From: Druceiella hillmani
Lineage: Eukaryota > Arthropoda > Insecta > Lepidoptera > Hepialidae
Length of the DNA: 64,000 nucleotides
Direction: 5' to 3'
Assembly: GCA_039881145.1 (NCBI GenBank)
Contig: JAYKKI010000052.1
Location: forward strand, 16,209,501 to 16,273,500
Each line of letters starts with the position of its first letter. Positions within the stretch are counted from its first letter, which is position 1. Under the pieces are notes generated by a model. The model was given only the letters and a program-made list of their open reading frames with translations. It had not been told where the DNA came from and searched no databases. Shown one piece after another: positions 1-9,654 of the stretch. The translations under genes were made by a program, and so were the position numbers.

Positions 1-960
1 TGTGGTAAAATGTTCTCTACGGGCGACCGAGGGATCCTACTTAGCATTTTAATCTGGTTATTTTTGGGCTCTGTACTTAATCTCTCAATTTCTTTAATTC
101 AACGGGGATGAACCCTCGACATTATGTCGATGTCATAGACGTTGTTATTCTTCAGGTATTTTTTTTTGAATATATTTAACTTTATAATTTCGTACCATAA
201 TGGGCCCCACCGGACCACTATTTTTGTGAAAACGCTATATGTCCGCCTGTGTGCTAGAAGTTTCTAGCTCCTAAGCAAGATATATTATAATGTTGAATTT
301 TACACGATATGTAATTTTGTGATCTAAAACAAAAATAATAACGTTTAGTTATAAAAATTTTATTTGAAACGGTGCCGAAAGATAAATGCAAAGGGAATAC
401 CAAAAAATATATCATTTCTAACTCTGTGCATGGATAAGAAAAGATCTTTATGAGTGGAGCATGAATGTATTTCATACTTATTTTTTTGTTATTAAATATA
501 TAATCGTTTCCAAGTTACGTATAAAGTAAATCTATGTGCGGAAATCCTTTACGGTATCACTTTAAAAATGTAGTTTAGTGTTAGTGTTTGACTTTAACAG
601 ACAGTACAGATACTTCGTAGAGCTACCATTGTTAGTTAGCAACTATTAGGCGTTTAGCCTGTTTTAGGGTTTCGTTACCCATAAGTAAAAATGGGACCCT
701 TAAAAGACATCCGTCTGTCACAGACTTTTCCTCAAAATACACTTGACGTATAAACTTGATATTGGTAAGCCATATTAATGCGCATGTCTCGATAGTCAAC
801 ACATAGCAATTTTAGTGATTTTTTTCATATTCACATATAGTGTGGGATAACGTTTGAAATAGCTGATTACAAGGGTTCAAAAATATTTTTTTATAATTTA
901 CGGTAGTAAAAGTTCAGAAATTTACTGAAAAATATCTAAGAAAAAATTGTCACTTCTTTT
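1..960. other. AT-rich stretch without a recognisable gene
   Basis: I see no credible coding region. The only structure is a copy of a dispersed repeat at about 27-165, whose partner is at about 3495-3640. Confidence 0.5.
27..165 (+). repeat. Dispersed direct repeat, copy 1
   Basis: Starts at ccgagggatcctac and shares with 3495-3640 the block gggatcctaSttagcatttt, then several shorter matched blocks (Ctgta...ctc, ttaattc, aaccttCg, gttattat). The copies are diverged and in the same orientation. The family is not recognised. Confidence 0.6.
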
Positions 961-1019
961 TTTCAGAAGCTATTGAACCTACGTTTGTGCAAAACAGTAT
1001 TTTTGGAATCCTACGCCAA

Positions 1020-1372
1020 GATCGTACAAAAACTATAACTCACAATTTTTTATATATTCACAATATGACAGCTAGGATAGTACGTGAACTATATCATAAC
1101 GGTTCCATTTTTTCTCTTATTTTGGATTATGGTACCATAAAAACTAGCACCCCAATCTTTTCCGTCGAACTTTCGACTTTGAATTTCGTGGGTGGTGACG
1201 AAGTCAGTCTTTTCCAAACCATCAATTGCTCTTTTATCTTGAAACCAAAGTAATGGAGATAGACTTCATCCATTGTAGCAAATTTTACCAACTTTTTTCC
1301 CCAATAATTTTGATAGATTTCTAGATAATACTTTAACACCTCGAGCCACTTCTCCTTTTGATCTTCCATTTA
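1020..1372 (-). pseudogene. Tc1/mariner transposase fragment (catalytic region)
   Basis: An 80-codon minus-strand reading frame (1127-1369) resembles the central part of mariner transposases. It contains the block TMDEVYLHYF around residues 33-41, where D34 would be the first catalytic aspartate, followed by the usual W-K-x-x-T-S-x-P-P-x-K-F-K segment and a degraded E-K-I...V-F strand. Translation past 1127 gives scattered further similarity interrupted by stops, so the second and third catalytic residues are not in one frame. No N-terminal HTH or TIR was found next to it. It is an old fragment and unlikely to be functional. It is not part of the mariner relic at 48.5 kb, which retains the opposite end of the protein. 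Confidence 0.6.
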
Positions 1373-1679
1373 AACTTTTTACTCAGTATGTTGACTCAAT
1401 TTTGTTTATCCAGTTAGCTAGCATATATTCTTTAAATGCTCCCGCATGAAAGCCAAATAGTCTTTCTTCAAAAGCCTGCTAACACTAGATCTTAGACTTT
1501 AGGGTTTCTGTAATTGTTTTTAATAAAAGACGTGGATTGACCAATTACACGATACCACCTTTCAGTCGAAGTTCTGCCCAGCTTAAGATAGTAGTCGTGT
1601 AAAACGCGTTGTCGACGAGAATTGTTGAATATTTGATATAGTATTCAAACTATAAATATCCAATTTATTTTAAAATCTA

Positions 1680-2190
1680 AAAATTGTTTACCATTTAGTT
1701 AAGGTAAAAATTGCTCTCAAAAATGTTGCAATGAACATTACAAGTATATACAAAAATAATAATTTCACCGCACTTTTCGTCTTATTCCAAACTTTTTCGT
1801 TTAAAAAAAAACGTGTCAAGCGATGTACAATTGACATTACAGGAAATGTAACTCTACCACACTTAATTTTATTTACCAAACTCGTGGAGCGATTTGTCTA
1901 AAACACTAAGTCAATGTAAAATAATGCAATAGTAAAATTTTGAAAAAAAAATGTTAACCATTTATTTTTGGTAAAAATCGTTCTCGAAAATTTTACAATT
2001 AGCAGTACAGAAAAAGTTGTTTAATGTTAAATTATGTTATATTAACATTTTGAATAAAAAAATATTTACCGTTTAGTTTTGATAAAAAAAAATGGCTCTC
2101 AAAAATTTTACAATGAATATTACAGGTATATTACAAATAATTACAACACATTTTTTATTTTATTTAAAAAACTCGTCGGGCGATTTGTAT
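1680..2190 (+). repeat. Diverged tandem repeat cluster (three units)
   Basis: Three imperfect units begin near 1685, 1945 and 2062. They share a block of the form taccRtttaRttttggtaaaaa, then ctctcaaaaattttacaatgaayattacaR. The end of the first unit (about 1868-1920, gtggagcgatttgtctaaaa) matches the end of the third (2175-2200), which continues at 2455-2475 beyond an inserted palindromic element. The cluster therefore supplies an unoccupied-site comparison for that insertion. Confidence 0.6.
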
Positions 2191-2465
2191 AAAAAACTAA
2201 TATTGAATATATTTGGCGTTAATTTTGTAGAAATTATTTATTCACAATTAAATGAAACTATAGTATTATTTCTACTTTCTTCAAGTTCTTTACCACGACC
2301 TAGGTTTCGTTGTATTACATCTTCAGGTGATCAAAGAATCTTTGCTATTGCCAACCTGAAGATGTTGTAATACAACGAAACCTAGGTTGTGGTAAAGAAC
2401 TTAAAGAAAGTAGAAATAATACTACATCACGTAGTTTCACTTAATTGTGAATAAAAACTAAGTCA
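2190..2465. mobile_element. Palindromic insertion element, copy 1
   Basis: A foldback element beginning near ttgaatatatttggcg at 2203. The left arm runs to about 2320 and the right arm (aacctgaagatgttg onward) to about 2449. The arms are nearly complementary over about 100 bp. They share the core tttaccacgacctaggtttc on one strand and its complement on the other. A direct repeat of about 10 bp (aaaaactaa with slight length variation) flanks it at about 2193 and 2450. The extension beyond the arm is present on the left only. Apical bases are diverged or partly deleted. It encodes nothing recognisable. Other copies are at 28.3, 50.3 and 56.1 kb. Confidence 0.8.
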
Positions 2466-3494
2466 ATTTAAAATGATGTATGTTAACATTTTAGAAAATT
2501 TAACATTTTTTAACTTTTGGATCTTACTGTCATGTGACAATTACCTTAAATTTTTTACACTATCAAACACAAAATATAGAAGAGTAGAGCGCTCCAGTGA
2601 TTCGGCGAAGTTATCATGTATCTTATCGATAGACATATTTTGAAGTACCGCACATTTTTTTCCACTAAAATTAAGATACCTGTGAAAATCACTAAAATTT
2701 TTGATATCATATTTCACGATTTTAAAATAGTTTACATTTCATGTTATTTTGAAATTTCATTAAATATACAATTATTAAGTGATTTTGTTATTTTCGATAT
2801 GTATTTTAAGTTAAGAATGCCTGTGCCAAGCGCGTTCTGCAGAAACGCAGAACTTTGAGCACATTTTGTTTTACTGCAGTGATCAAGACGGTGTACGTTG
2901 AGCAGGTTGCGGCCATGCCTCAACACAGTAGAATAACAGAATCACAGGAATCTTTAGAACGTGGTTTCTTTAGGTAGCGTCACTTGGTTGAGATTGCGTC
3001 AATTTTTGGCTCACTTAGAACGTTCGATCCTAAATGGCCCTTAAAATAGGGAATAGGGAAACGGATATTATTTGGAACCTTCAAGAATCTTGCGCACTTG
3101 TGTGGTATGAGATGATCATCTCGACCCGAGCGGTGGTGGAAATAATAATTACCTATTTATCAATATGTAATTATAACAATACAGATTAAAAATTAAATTA
3201 AAAATCTGAAAATAAAATAAAATTAAGTGCAAGTAAACAATAATAAATGGGTAAACATTTAACAGCATATTACATAAAATAAATAAAGTTAATAGAAAAT
3301 TATAAAATATATTTTTTCTTTTATAAAATAAAAGAAAAATTATATTTTATAATTGTCTGGATGTACAGCAAAAATTTGAACTTTTGCGTTTAAATTCGTT
3401 ATAAAATGTAAGTCGTTAAGTGATATCTCCGACAAGTCTGACACGGGGTAAACTCACCTGCCGCAATGTCAAGATAATATGACCTTTTGACGCT
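2466..3494. other. No gene seen
   Basis: AT-rich with an A-rich patch at 3170-3360. Short reading frames here have no recognisable motif. Confidence 0.5.
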
Positions 3495-3640
3495 CCGAGG
3501 GATCCTAGTTAGCATTTTAATTGAGTTATTTTATTCTCTGTATTTTCTCCTTTAGTTCCCTTAATTCCACAGGGAAAAACCTTCGGCGTGATGTTGAAGA
3601 CACATTTGTTATTATGCTTTAAATATTTCCATTTTTTCTC
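3495..3640 (+). repeat. Dispersed direct repeat, copy 2
   Basis: Same-orientation diverged partner of 27-165, beginning ccgagggatcctag. Confidence 0.6.
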
Positions 3641-4960
3641 AAAATATAATAGTTATATATTGCGAGTGTTTTTTCGTTAATACAATGTAATTTTGTTGAT
3701 TTCTATTATATATTTAGCATACTTGATTAATTAAAATTCTATATGTAAATAATACAACGCCATCTTCTAGTAGATACTTGACTAGCACATAATTTTGTTT
3801 TACAACGTTATCTCTTCTCTAGTTTATATACATATAATGTCAAAATTACCTACGTCTAGGTGTACCTACCTACGCCACAAAAGAAAAGATAACCAGCGAG
3901 ATTTTTCTTACAGAATGCTCTAAAATATAGAATAAAACGTACAGAGAAATATATGAAAACAAAATGACGTTGTACGTAAATGTCGTAAATAAAAGAAAAA
4001 GTTTTCCTAGCGTCGTCGTTTTTTCCAATAAGGGATGAAATAATTGTTCACAGGAAAGTGTTGATTTTAAAAGTTCTTTTTAACTATATTAAGCGTCATT
4101 TGTACAGTTCGTTGTAAATTGAAATTTGGGGATTTTTTAATCACCGCCATTTTGGAAATATTATACAAATTTTGGTCATCTACGGATTTACTTACATTTT
4201 AATCTGAGCTCTTTTAACTGACTTCAAAAATGTAGTAGGTTCTCAATTCGGCTACATTTTTATTGTTCCGTGGTTGACAAAATGGAATACTAATGGAATC
4301 ACTTCGGTATCGGTCCGTATATTCAGGCGATTTTCGTCGAAACAATTCGACGTAACATTTTTAAACTTAGCACAAAAATAGAACAGATGGTCCATTTTTA
4401 GACATGAAGTATAAATTGTTTGATTTCGTGTGTATTAATTGCAGAGAGTAAATTGAGAAATAATATAATTCTTTCAATAATATCCTGTAGAGTGCCAAAT
4501 AAAAGCTTATTAAAACACGATATGATTTTTTATGAATATTTTTTGGAAACACTCCTTAAAAATTGCTAGCTCCGCCCTTGTCACAAAAAGCATGGTTCCG
4601 AATAATCTTAAAAGATAATAAACATTGCGAAATAGATATAAATTGAATGAAAATCATTTGAATTGAAAAATTACAGCACGAACATTTTTCACGGACAATT
4701 TAATTGTTTGTGTGCTGTACACCATCATCCTGCACACATTCTGTACACCATGTGACTGTTACACCATCAGTTTTAGAGAAAAAGTTTTTGGACACAAAAC
4801 GTTTCCCACAATGTAAAGAAAAACTATCGTCTTTATACGTTTTTCAAAATGTTTGATTTGGCTCAGTCAAAACTCTCCCCACTCAGATCCGCGCATATTC
4901 GATGTGATAGGCGATTGGTGCAGCGGATCGCACGGCAAATGGATCCTTTTTCTTACATAG
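3641..4960. other. No gene seen
   Basis: No convincing reading frame or repeat structure. Short matches such as the tandem words ctgtacaccat near 4715-4765 are the only internal repetition noticed. Confidence 0.45.
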
Positions 4961-5600
4961 TATAAAACAAAGTCACTTCCCGCGTCTGTCTGTCCCTCTG
5001 TATGCTTAGATCTTTTAAACTACGCAACGGATTTGGATGCGGTTTTCACTGTCATTAAGCTAATTTCTACCGAATGGTTTATAGATATAATACATATATT
5101 TACAAAAAAATGAAAAAATCTATGTTTCGAAAAAATAGAATTTTTGACGTTTTCTTTGCTAATGCTGACAAAACTTTATGAGATATATCAAAATGTTATA
5201 CTATGGAACTGTGTATTTTAAAAATATCTACAAAAAAGTCTGCGATGGCATAAATCTATATCCTACGGATAACCCACAGTGACCATTTTTATATTTAATT
5301 TTTGTGGGTGATATTTTTTTGATATTTAATTTTTGTGGGTGATACTTTACCGAATTAAATAATTTGTTTACGTTGGGCATTCAGTGTAGATAAAATTTGC
5401 TCTTTACAGCAAATTATTATCATTAATATTTATAGAAGATATCACATATTTAAAATTACTAAAAATCAGTATTCGTGAAGCTGATGCCGTGAAGGGATGG
5501 GTGCGGTGGTGAGCGGCGGCAGCGCGTGCCCATAAATAGCGCGTCGCTGGCCGCGCGTCACTCTATGGCAGGGTGGGTTTACTTCATACAAAAATTTCGA
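4961..5600. repeat. Probable dispersed non-autonomous element
   Basis: The left part contains cttcccgcgtctgtctgtc and ctacgcaacggatttggatg, a sequence style I associate with a widely dispersed arthropod repeat. The right part (5485-5580) is an unusually GC-rich island in AT-rich DNA (gcggcagcgcgtgcccataa). A 30-bp unit (atatttaatttttgtgggtg) is tandemly repeated at 5290-5345. No coding sequence, TIR or target duplication was established, so class and ends are uncertain. Confidence 0.4.
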
Positions 5601-5719
5601 TTGGAACGCGAAAGCGCTATCTCTTTCGCCCACATAATATATATCTATCTACATAACATCATTCTATAGCAACATACAATATTGTTTATGGTACATAGAG
5701 CAGCGAATACTCTATGACA

Positions 5720-6030
5720 CGAAATTTAAATCGTTGACTTTCTTTGAATCTCCTTCCCATGACTCGTTTCTGGAGGACACTGACTGGCAGAAGGCGTGGA
5801 AAAGATCATTTTAGATTACGGGTGCGGGATATTTCCAGATTCAACCTTTCATACCCACAAAACCTTGCTTCTCAACATGGTGGTATCTCGCATGCGTTTG
5901 GGTCATTATTCTATTCTTACTCATTTGGCTAGACTGCGGGTCAGAGAATCTCCAATTTGCGATTGTAGACATGGAGAAGGCGATCTAAATCATCTCATTT
6001 TTTCATACGGCCCGACATCTAATAAAGGCT
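5720..6030 (+). pseudogene. C-terminal tail of a non-LTR retrotransposon (LINE) ORF2, degraded
   Basis: The reading frame at 5796-6032 carries the segment typical of the far C-terminus of Jockey/I-clade LINE proteins: an R-M-R-x-G-H block near residues 32-37, then a cysteine cluster C55-x-C57 followed by H66 in the context GDLNHLIFS. The last expected cysteine is a tyrosine (Y71), so the CxC-H-C motif is broken. A frame of different phase (5744-5932) overlaps it, and upstream similarity appears to move between frames, which indicates frameshifts. No reverse transcriptase domain is present, which fits an old fragment. The boundaries are approximate. Confidence 0.6.
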
Positions 6031-6673
6031 GAATATTAACAAAAATAACATTTAGTAAGTTCACTTATGAATTTATTAAGTTGAAAGCTTTTTCATTGTG
6101 AACCGATTAATTAATGTAAGTAAGTTACATTAGATGGTTAGCTTTATATTTTATAGATAACCCATTGATTTCTAAAGAAAAAACTTTCTATACAGTATGT
6201 AATTATGATGAAGCAATTATTAAAAACCAAGAAAGAATTCATTCATAAATTTACAATATTATATATGTACATTGTTGGTTAAATAATCTGTTCTTTTATT
6301 TGCAGTTGAAGGCGGAAAACAAACAAAATAGAAAGTGGTACAAAAATTGGACGACGAGAGATTAAATGTTTTTTATATGTCATTGGAAGGTTTAAGTAAT
6401 TTAGAGAATATTTGTTAATAAGTAATTATTGAATCAAAACTTGAAGAATAAATGGCACAGATTTAGTATGGATGCAAAGTTATTTGTCATTATTTAAGAA
6501 TAGCTCGGAATTACAAGTTCCTACAACAATTGTTCGCTGTACCATTGACTGGTATATTTCATTCGCTTTGAAAATTTGCCAAATTTTTACGAAATACTAC
6601 ACGTGTATTAGGTTACGCGTGGCTTGTGATTAAAACAAAGGATTATGAAAATGAGATTTCTTTAGTAATAATG

Positions 6674-6676
<3 letters not shown>
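6031..6676. other. No gene seen
   Basis: AT-rich spacer between the LINE tail and the first long (TA)n array. No motif recognised. Confidence 0.45.

Positions 6677-6753
<77 letters not shown>
6677..6753. repeat. (TA)n microsatellite
   Basis: Uninterrupted AT/TA dinucleotides ending at the left terminus of the adjacent inverted-repeat element. Confidence 0.95.
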
Positions 6754-6755
<2 letters not shown>

Positions 6756-7273
6756 TAATTCATAACCTTTATAATGAAAAAATATCAATAATCTATATCT
6801 TACAGCTTTATTCTATAACTTAGTAACACAAAATTATTGCCCTTTCTACTATTTTGAATTTAAAAATCTATGAAATTAATAAAATATACTCACTATGGAA
6901 ATTATACTTTACAAAGAGAAACAATTCTGTTATCGTGTCAATTACACTTCAGTTTTGTGCTACTAAATATAAGAAAATCAGGGGGATAGTTTCTATTTTT
7001 TAAACTATTTCAAAGAAATTGAGACTATGTACTGAATATAAAGAAAATAAAAAGGATAGGCTAATTTCCGTATCCTACTTAATTTATTATATACATTCTG
7101 TTTAATATTCCCAATGGAAATTTCGACAACACTTAATAAAGAGTCAAATACAAAAAGTATAAAAATGTCATAATTATTTCTGTGTCTTATAATCTAACCT
7201 AATACTTATTGAACCAATTAAATTTTTTTTAAATTATTATCAATATAATCTTTTATTAATTGCTTGTGGCTGT

Positions 7274-7351
<78 letters not shown>

Positions 7352-7386
7352 AAATTTTATCCTTATAAAGGTCATGAATTACTTAT
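6752..7386. mobile_element. MITE-like element with ~40-bp TIRs and TA duplications
   Basis: The left end agtaattcataacctttata (from 6754) is the inverse complement, with few mismatches, of the right end ending ...aaggtcatgaattact at 7383. The similarity runs about 40 bp inward (6754-6793 and 7344-7383). Each end is bordered by TA (6752-6753 and 7384-7385), the duplication made by Tc1/mariner-type elements. The interior (about 550 bp) has no recognisable coding sequence, so it is non-autonomous. The right TIR is preceded internally by a (TA)n array, and the left flank is another. Confidence 0.7.
7276..7346. repeat. (TA)n microsatellite inside the MITE
   Basis: Uninterrupted TA dinucleotides next to the inner edge of the MITE's right TIR. 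Confidence 0.95.
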
Positions 7387-7535
7387 TAGAGCGGGCGCTG
7401 GAGGGAATTGAGTATGCAAGATGTGAGGACCGCATACTGTTGATCGTTTTGAACTCAGAGAAGCTTGCAGATTATAATTCCAAATGTTGCCAGGAGCCCT
7501 ATTGGTCCATTTTTTTGTTTACCCCACTCCCTTGG
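7387..7535 (+). repeat. Left terminal inverted repeat of the Academ-like element
   Basis: The outer 45 bp match the right TIR closely. Between about 7480 and 7535 similarity is patchier but includes tgttgccaggagc and ccccactcc. It lies on the 3' side of the transposase gene. Confidence 0.8.
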
Positions 7536-7753
7536 ATATTCAAGTAAATGGGCTGAACTAATGCTTTGAAACTATTTTAATAGTTGTTTTTTCAATAATA
7601 TCCGATAGTTTCTTATAATTAAAGATACTTATAGCTAGGCAATTGGAAAAATAAACAAAAATTAAAAAATGATAACAATAATTGTTGATTAAAAAATTAT
7701 TTATTACGAAAAATCAAATTTTAACATAATTATTCAAAAGCAAAATATAAAAA

Positions 7754-8155
7754 TTAATCTTTTTGATTTTGGCAATCGTTATTAATACATTTACAAAGTG
7801 AAATACAATTTAATGACAATTTTTGACAAGAACAAGCCTTGGTTTTACAATTCGAAGAACATTTACAGGGCTGAATCAACAATTCCGGCAATGGTTGTTT
7901 CGTAAGTTGTTGTGGGAACAATTTGTCATCTTTTCTTTCATAGCCTAATAAGGTAAAATCAATAGGCTGTAGTAGAGTTTGGTCTGCATTAATCCATAAA
8001 TAAGTTTGTGCTGAAGCTCTTAATATATGTAAATGTAAAGCATCTGATGTACAAATAATTCTTAATAAATTAAAGCCGAAGCCAAGATTTCTCGAAATTA
8101 ATTTATATCGAAGTTCATCAGCAGTTGATTTTTTTTCGCAAAAAGATAAGTGCAA
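7754..8155 (-). CDS. Transposon protein, C-terminal block with CXC (tesmin/TSO1-like) cysteine cluster
   Basis: A 133-codon block ending at the gene's natural stop. Its last 40 residues hold nine cysteines: C97, C99, C103, C108, C110, C117, C121, C123 and C128. The spacing CxC-x3-C-x4-CxC-x6-C-x3-CxC-x4-C followed by Asn is typical of a CXC/TCR domain, a zinc-binding DNA-binding module known from tesmin and TSO1. The first half is the end of the region downstream of the nuclease domain. It overlaps the preceding block by 58 bp in a different frame. The switch point is a run of eight A residues (minus strand, near 8132-8140), and a run of nine would put both blocks in one frame. The first methionine of the block is therefore not a start codon. 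Confidence 0.75.
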   Translation of the reverse strand: MHLSFCEKKSTADELRYKLISRNLGFGFNLLRIICTSDALHLHILRASAQTYLWINADQTLLQPIDFTLLGYERKDDKLFPQQLTKQPLPELLIQPCKCSSNCKTKACSCQKLSLNCISLCKCINNDCQNQKD

Positions 8156-9294
8156 ATGGTTTCTAATTCAATTAATTGTTCGGCACTTAGGTATGGATTT
8201 CCTAAATGTCGCAAAGCTTTTTGAACGAAATCCAAGGATACAGCTTTTAAACCATTTTTTTTAGAACCCAATCTGCTGGTAGAATCACAACCACTGAGAG
8301 CGTGTAATGCTGGCAAAACACGACAAACGTTTTCGCCAAGGGACTGAGCAGCCAAATGACATCCTGAAATTAATTTCATTTTGTATGAACAGTCAAACCA
8401 TAAGCCTAAGCAGCTAAAACGTGTTAGCATATTCCAAAAATAAATTCCCAGGATGAAAACATCTGTATCAGCGCTAATAATTATAATATGAGCAGCTTGA
8501 ATTTTTACCGCGTGAAAAATGTGACAAAACATTCTTGAATCGGCTTCTAAATGGTTCGATTTTAATTCTGGTACCTCAAGAAATGAAGAGCCTTGCAATT
8601 TGAAACATTGTGTAGGATCATCAAATCTTCCACAAATATACAACTCGCAATCTTCATTTATTTTTATATATCTAGGAGCAGCAGTACAGAGAAATTGAAC
8701 AAGCTGTAACTTATTTTTAGTGCTTGAAAAGAAATAGTTACAATTACTTGGAATTTTCGTATTTTCATTTGAAATTATTAAATTGTTTATTTTTTGATTT
8801 TTACTTCGTGCAGTTGACTCCAAATATTTTATGGAAATATCGTCATATCTGTCAAATACGATGTCTATTCGTTTTACATTTGCCTGCAAAAATAGATCGT
8901 GGATTCTATTGAAGAACGCCTCAGCAAAATCACCAAAGGTGTTGAAATTTTGTAATTGAACTCGGTGAACAAGTGCCATACCGTCAACAATAAAAATTTT
9001 AGGCTTTTCTAATTTAAAAATTTCACTCCATGTGTTTGAACCGCACTTAAAATTATTTTCAATTTCAAGAGCGAGTTCCGATTTTGGATTCTTTCTATAA
9101 AATCCTTCTGAATCAAAAAGATACTTGCAGTAATCAACAATTTCATGAGATTCTAAAATTTTTGTGTCAAATCCACGTTGATTAGCCAATAAGAATGCTT
9201 TTTGGAAAAGATTTACATCTGTAGCATCTTGTAACTTTTTATTAGGAGTAGTTTTACTTTCTTTTTTAGAAGTTTTTTGTACAAAGTTGTCAAA
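8098..9294 (-). CDS. Transposon protein, PIN/XPG-type nuclease-like block
   Basis: Open frame between the in-frame stop TAA at 9295-9297 and the frameshift near 8135. Counted from a TTG at 9189, the acidic residues expected of a PIN/FEN1/XPG fold appear in order: D69 in IFIVDG; D109 and D113 in RIDIVFDRYDD; E215 and D217 in HLEADSRM; D241 and D243 in ISADTDVFIL; and D302 in LSGCDSTSRLGSKK, at the place of the H2TH/GCD motif. Known: such enzymes cut branched DNA using two metal ions. Inference: in this element the domain may process transposition intermediates. There is no methionine start, because the block is the continuation of the upstream frame. The rest of its C-terminus is in the next block. 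Confidence 0.7.
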   Translation of the reverse strand, partial: FDNFVQKTSKKESKTTPNKKLQDATDVNLFQKAFLLANQRGFDTKILESHEIVDYCKYLFDSEGFYRKNPKSELALEIENNFKCGSNTWSEIFKLEKPKIFIVDGMALVHRVQLQNFNTFGDFAEAFFNRIHDLFLQANVKRIDIVFDRYDDISIKYLESTARSKNQKINNLIISNENTKIPSNCNYFFSSTKNKLQLVQFLCTAAPRYIKINEDCELYICGRFDDPTQCFKLQGSSFLEVPELKSNHLEADSRMFCHIFHAVKIQAAHIIIISADTDVFILGIYFWNMLTRFSCLGLWFDCSYKMKLISGCHLAAQSLGENVCRVLPALHALSGCDSTSRLGSKKNGLKAVSLDFVQKALRHLGNPYLSAEQLIELETICTYLFAKKNQLLMNFDIN

Positions 9295-9297
9295 TTA

Positions 9298-9654
9298 ACA
9301 TTTTTTAATAGGGTCAGATAACTTTTTATTTTTCAGTATAAACCGCTCATTTTCGTACGTACTTAACGCAGTCTCTCCATTTTCTACAATATTTAGCAAA
9401 CATTGGGAAGTAGATTCATCGGCGAGTTCTCCGGTATAAATATATCGAAGCGCGCAATTTTCGTTGTCACTATAGGGATTGCAAGCATAGAAATACTTGA
9501 CAATATTTTGTATATCTTTTTCGTCATTATTGATTCTAGATTGCGTCCATTCATTATGGTAATTAATATCACTTGTAGAGTCTTCTTGCATTCCGAGATA
9601 TGAAGAAAGAGCCTCGTGTATACTGTTTTTAAATGGATAAAGGAGTAGCCATCT
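9298..9654 (-). CDS. Transposon protein, linker block between two premature stops
   Basis: This stretch lies in the same frame as the large upstream block (stop TAG at 9655-9657) and as the nuclease block (stop TAA at 9295-9297), so only two stop codons separate three parts of one protein. It encodes an acidic, polar linker with an internal ATG at 9591. No domain was recognised. Because no bases are missing around either stop, simple point mutations explain both. Confidence 0.65.
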
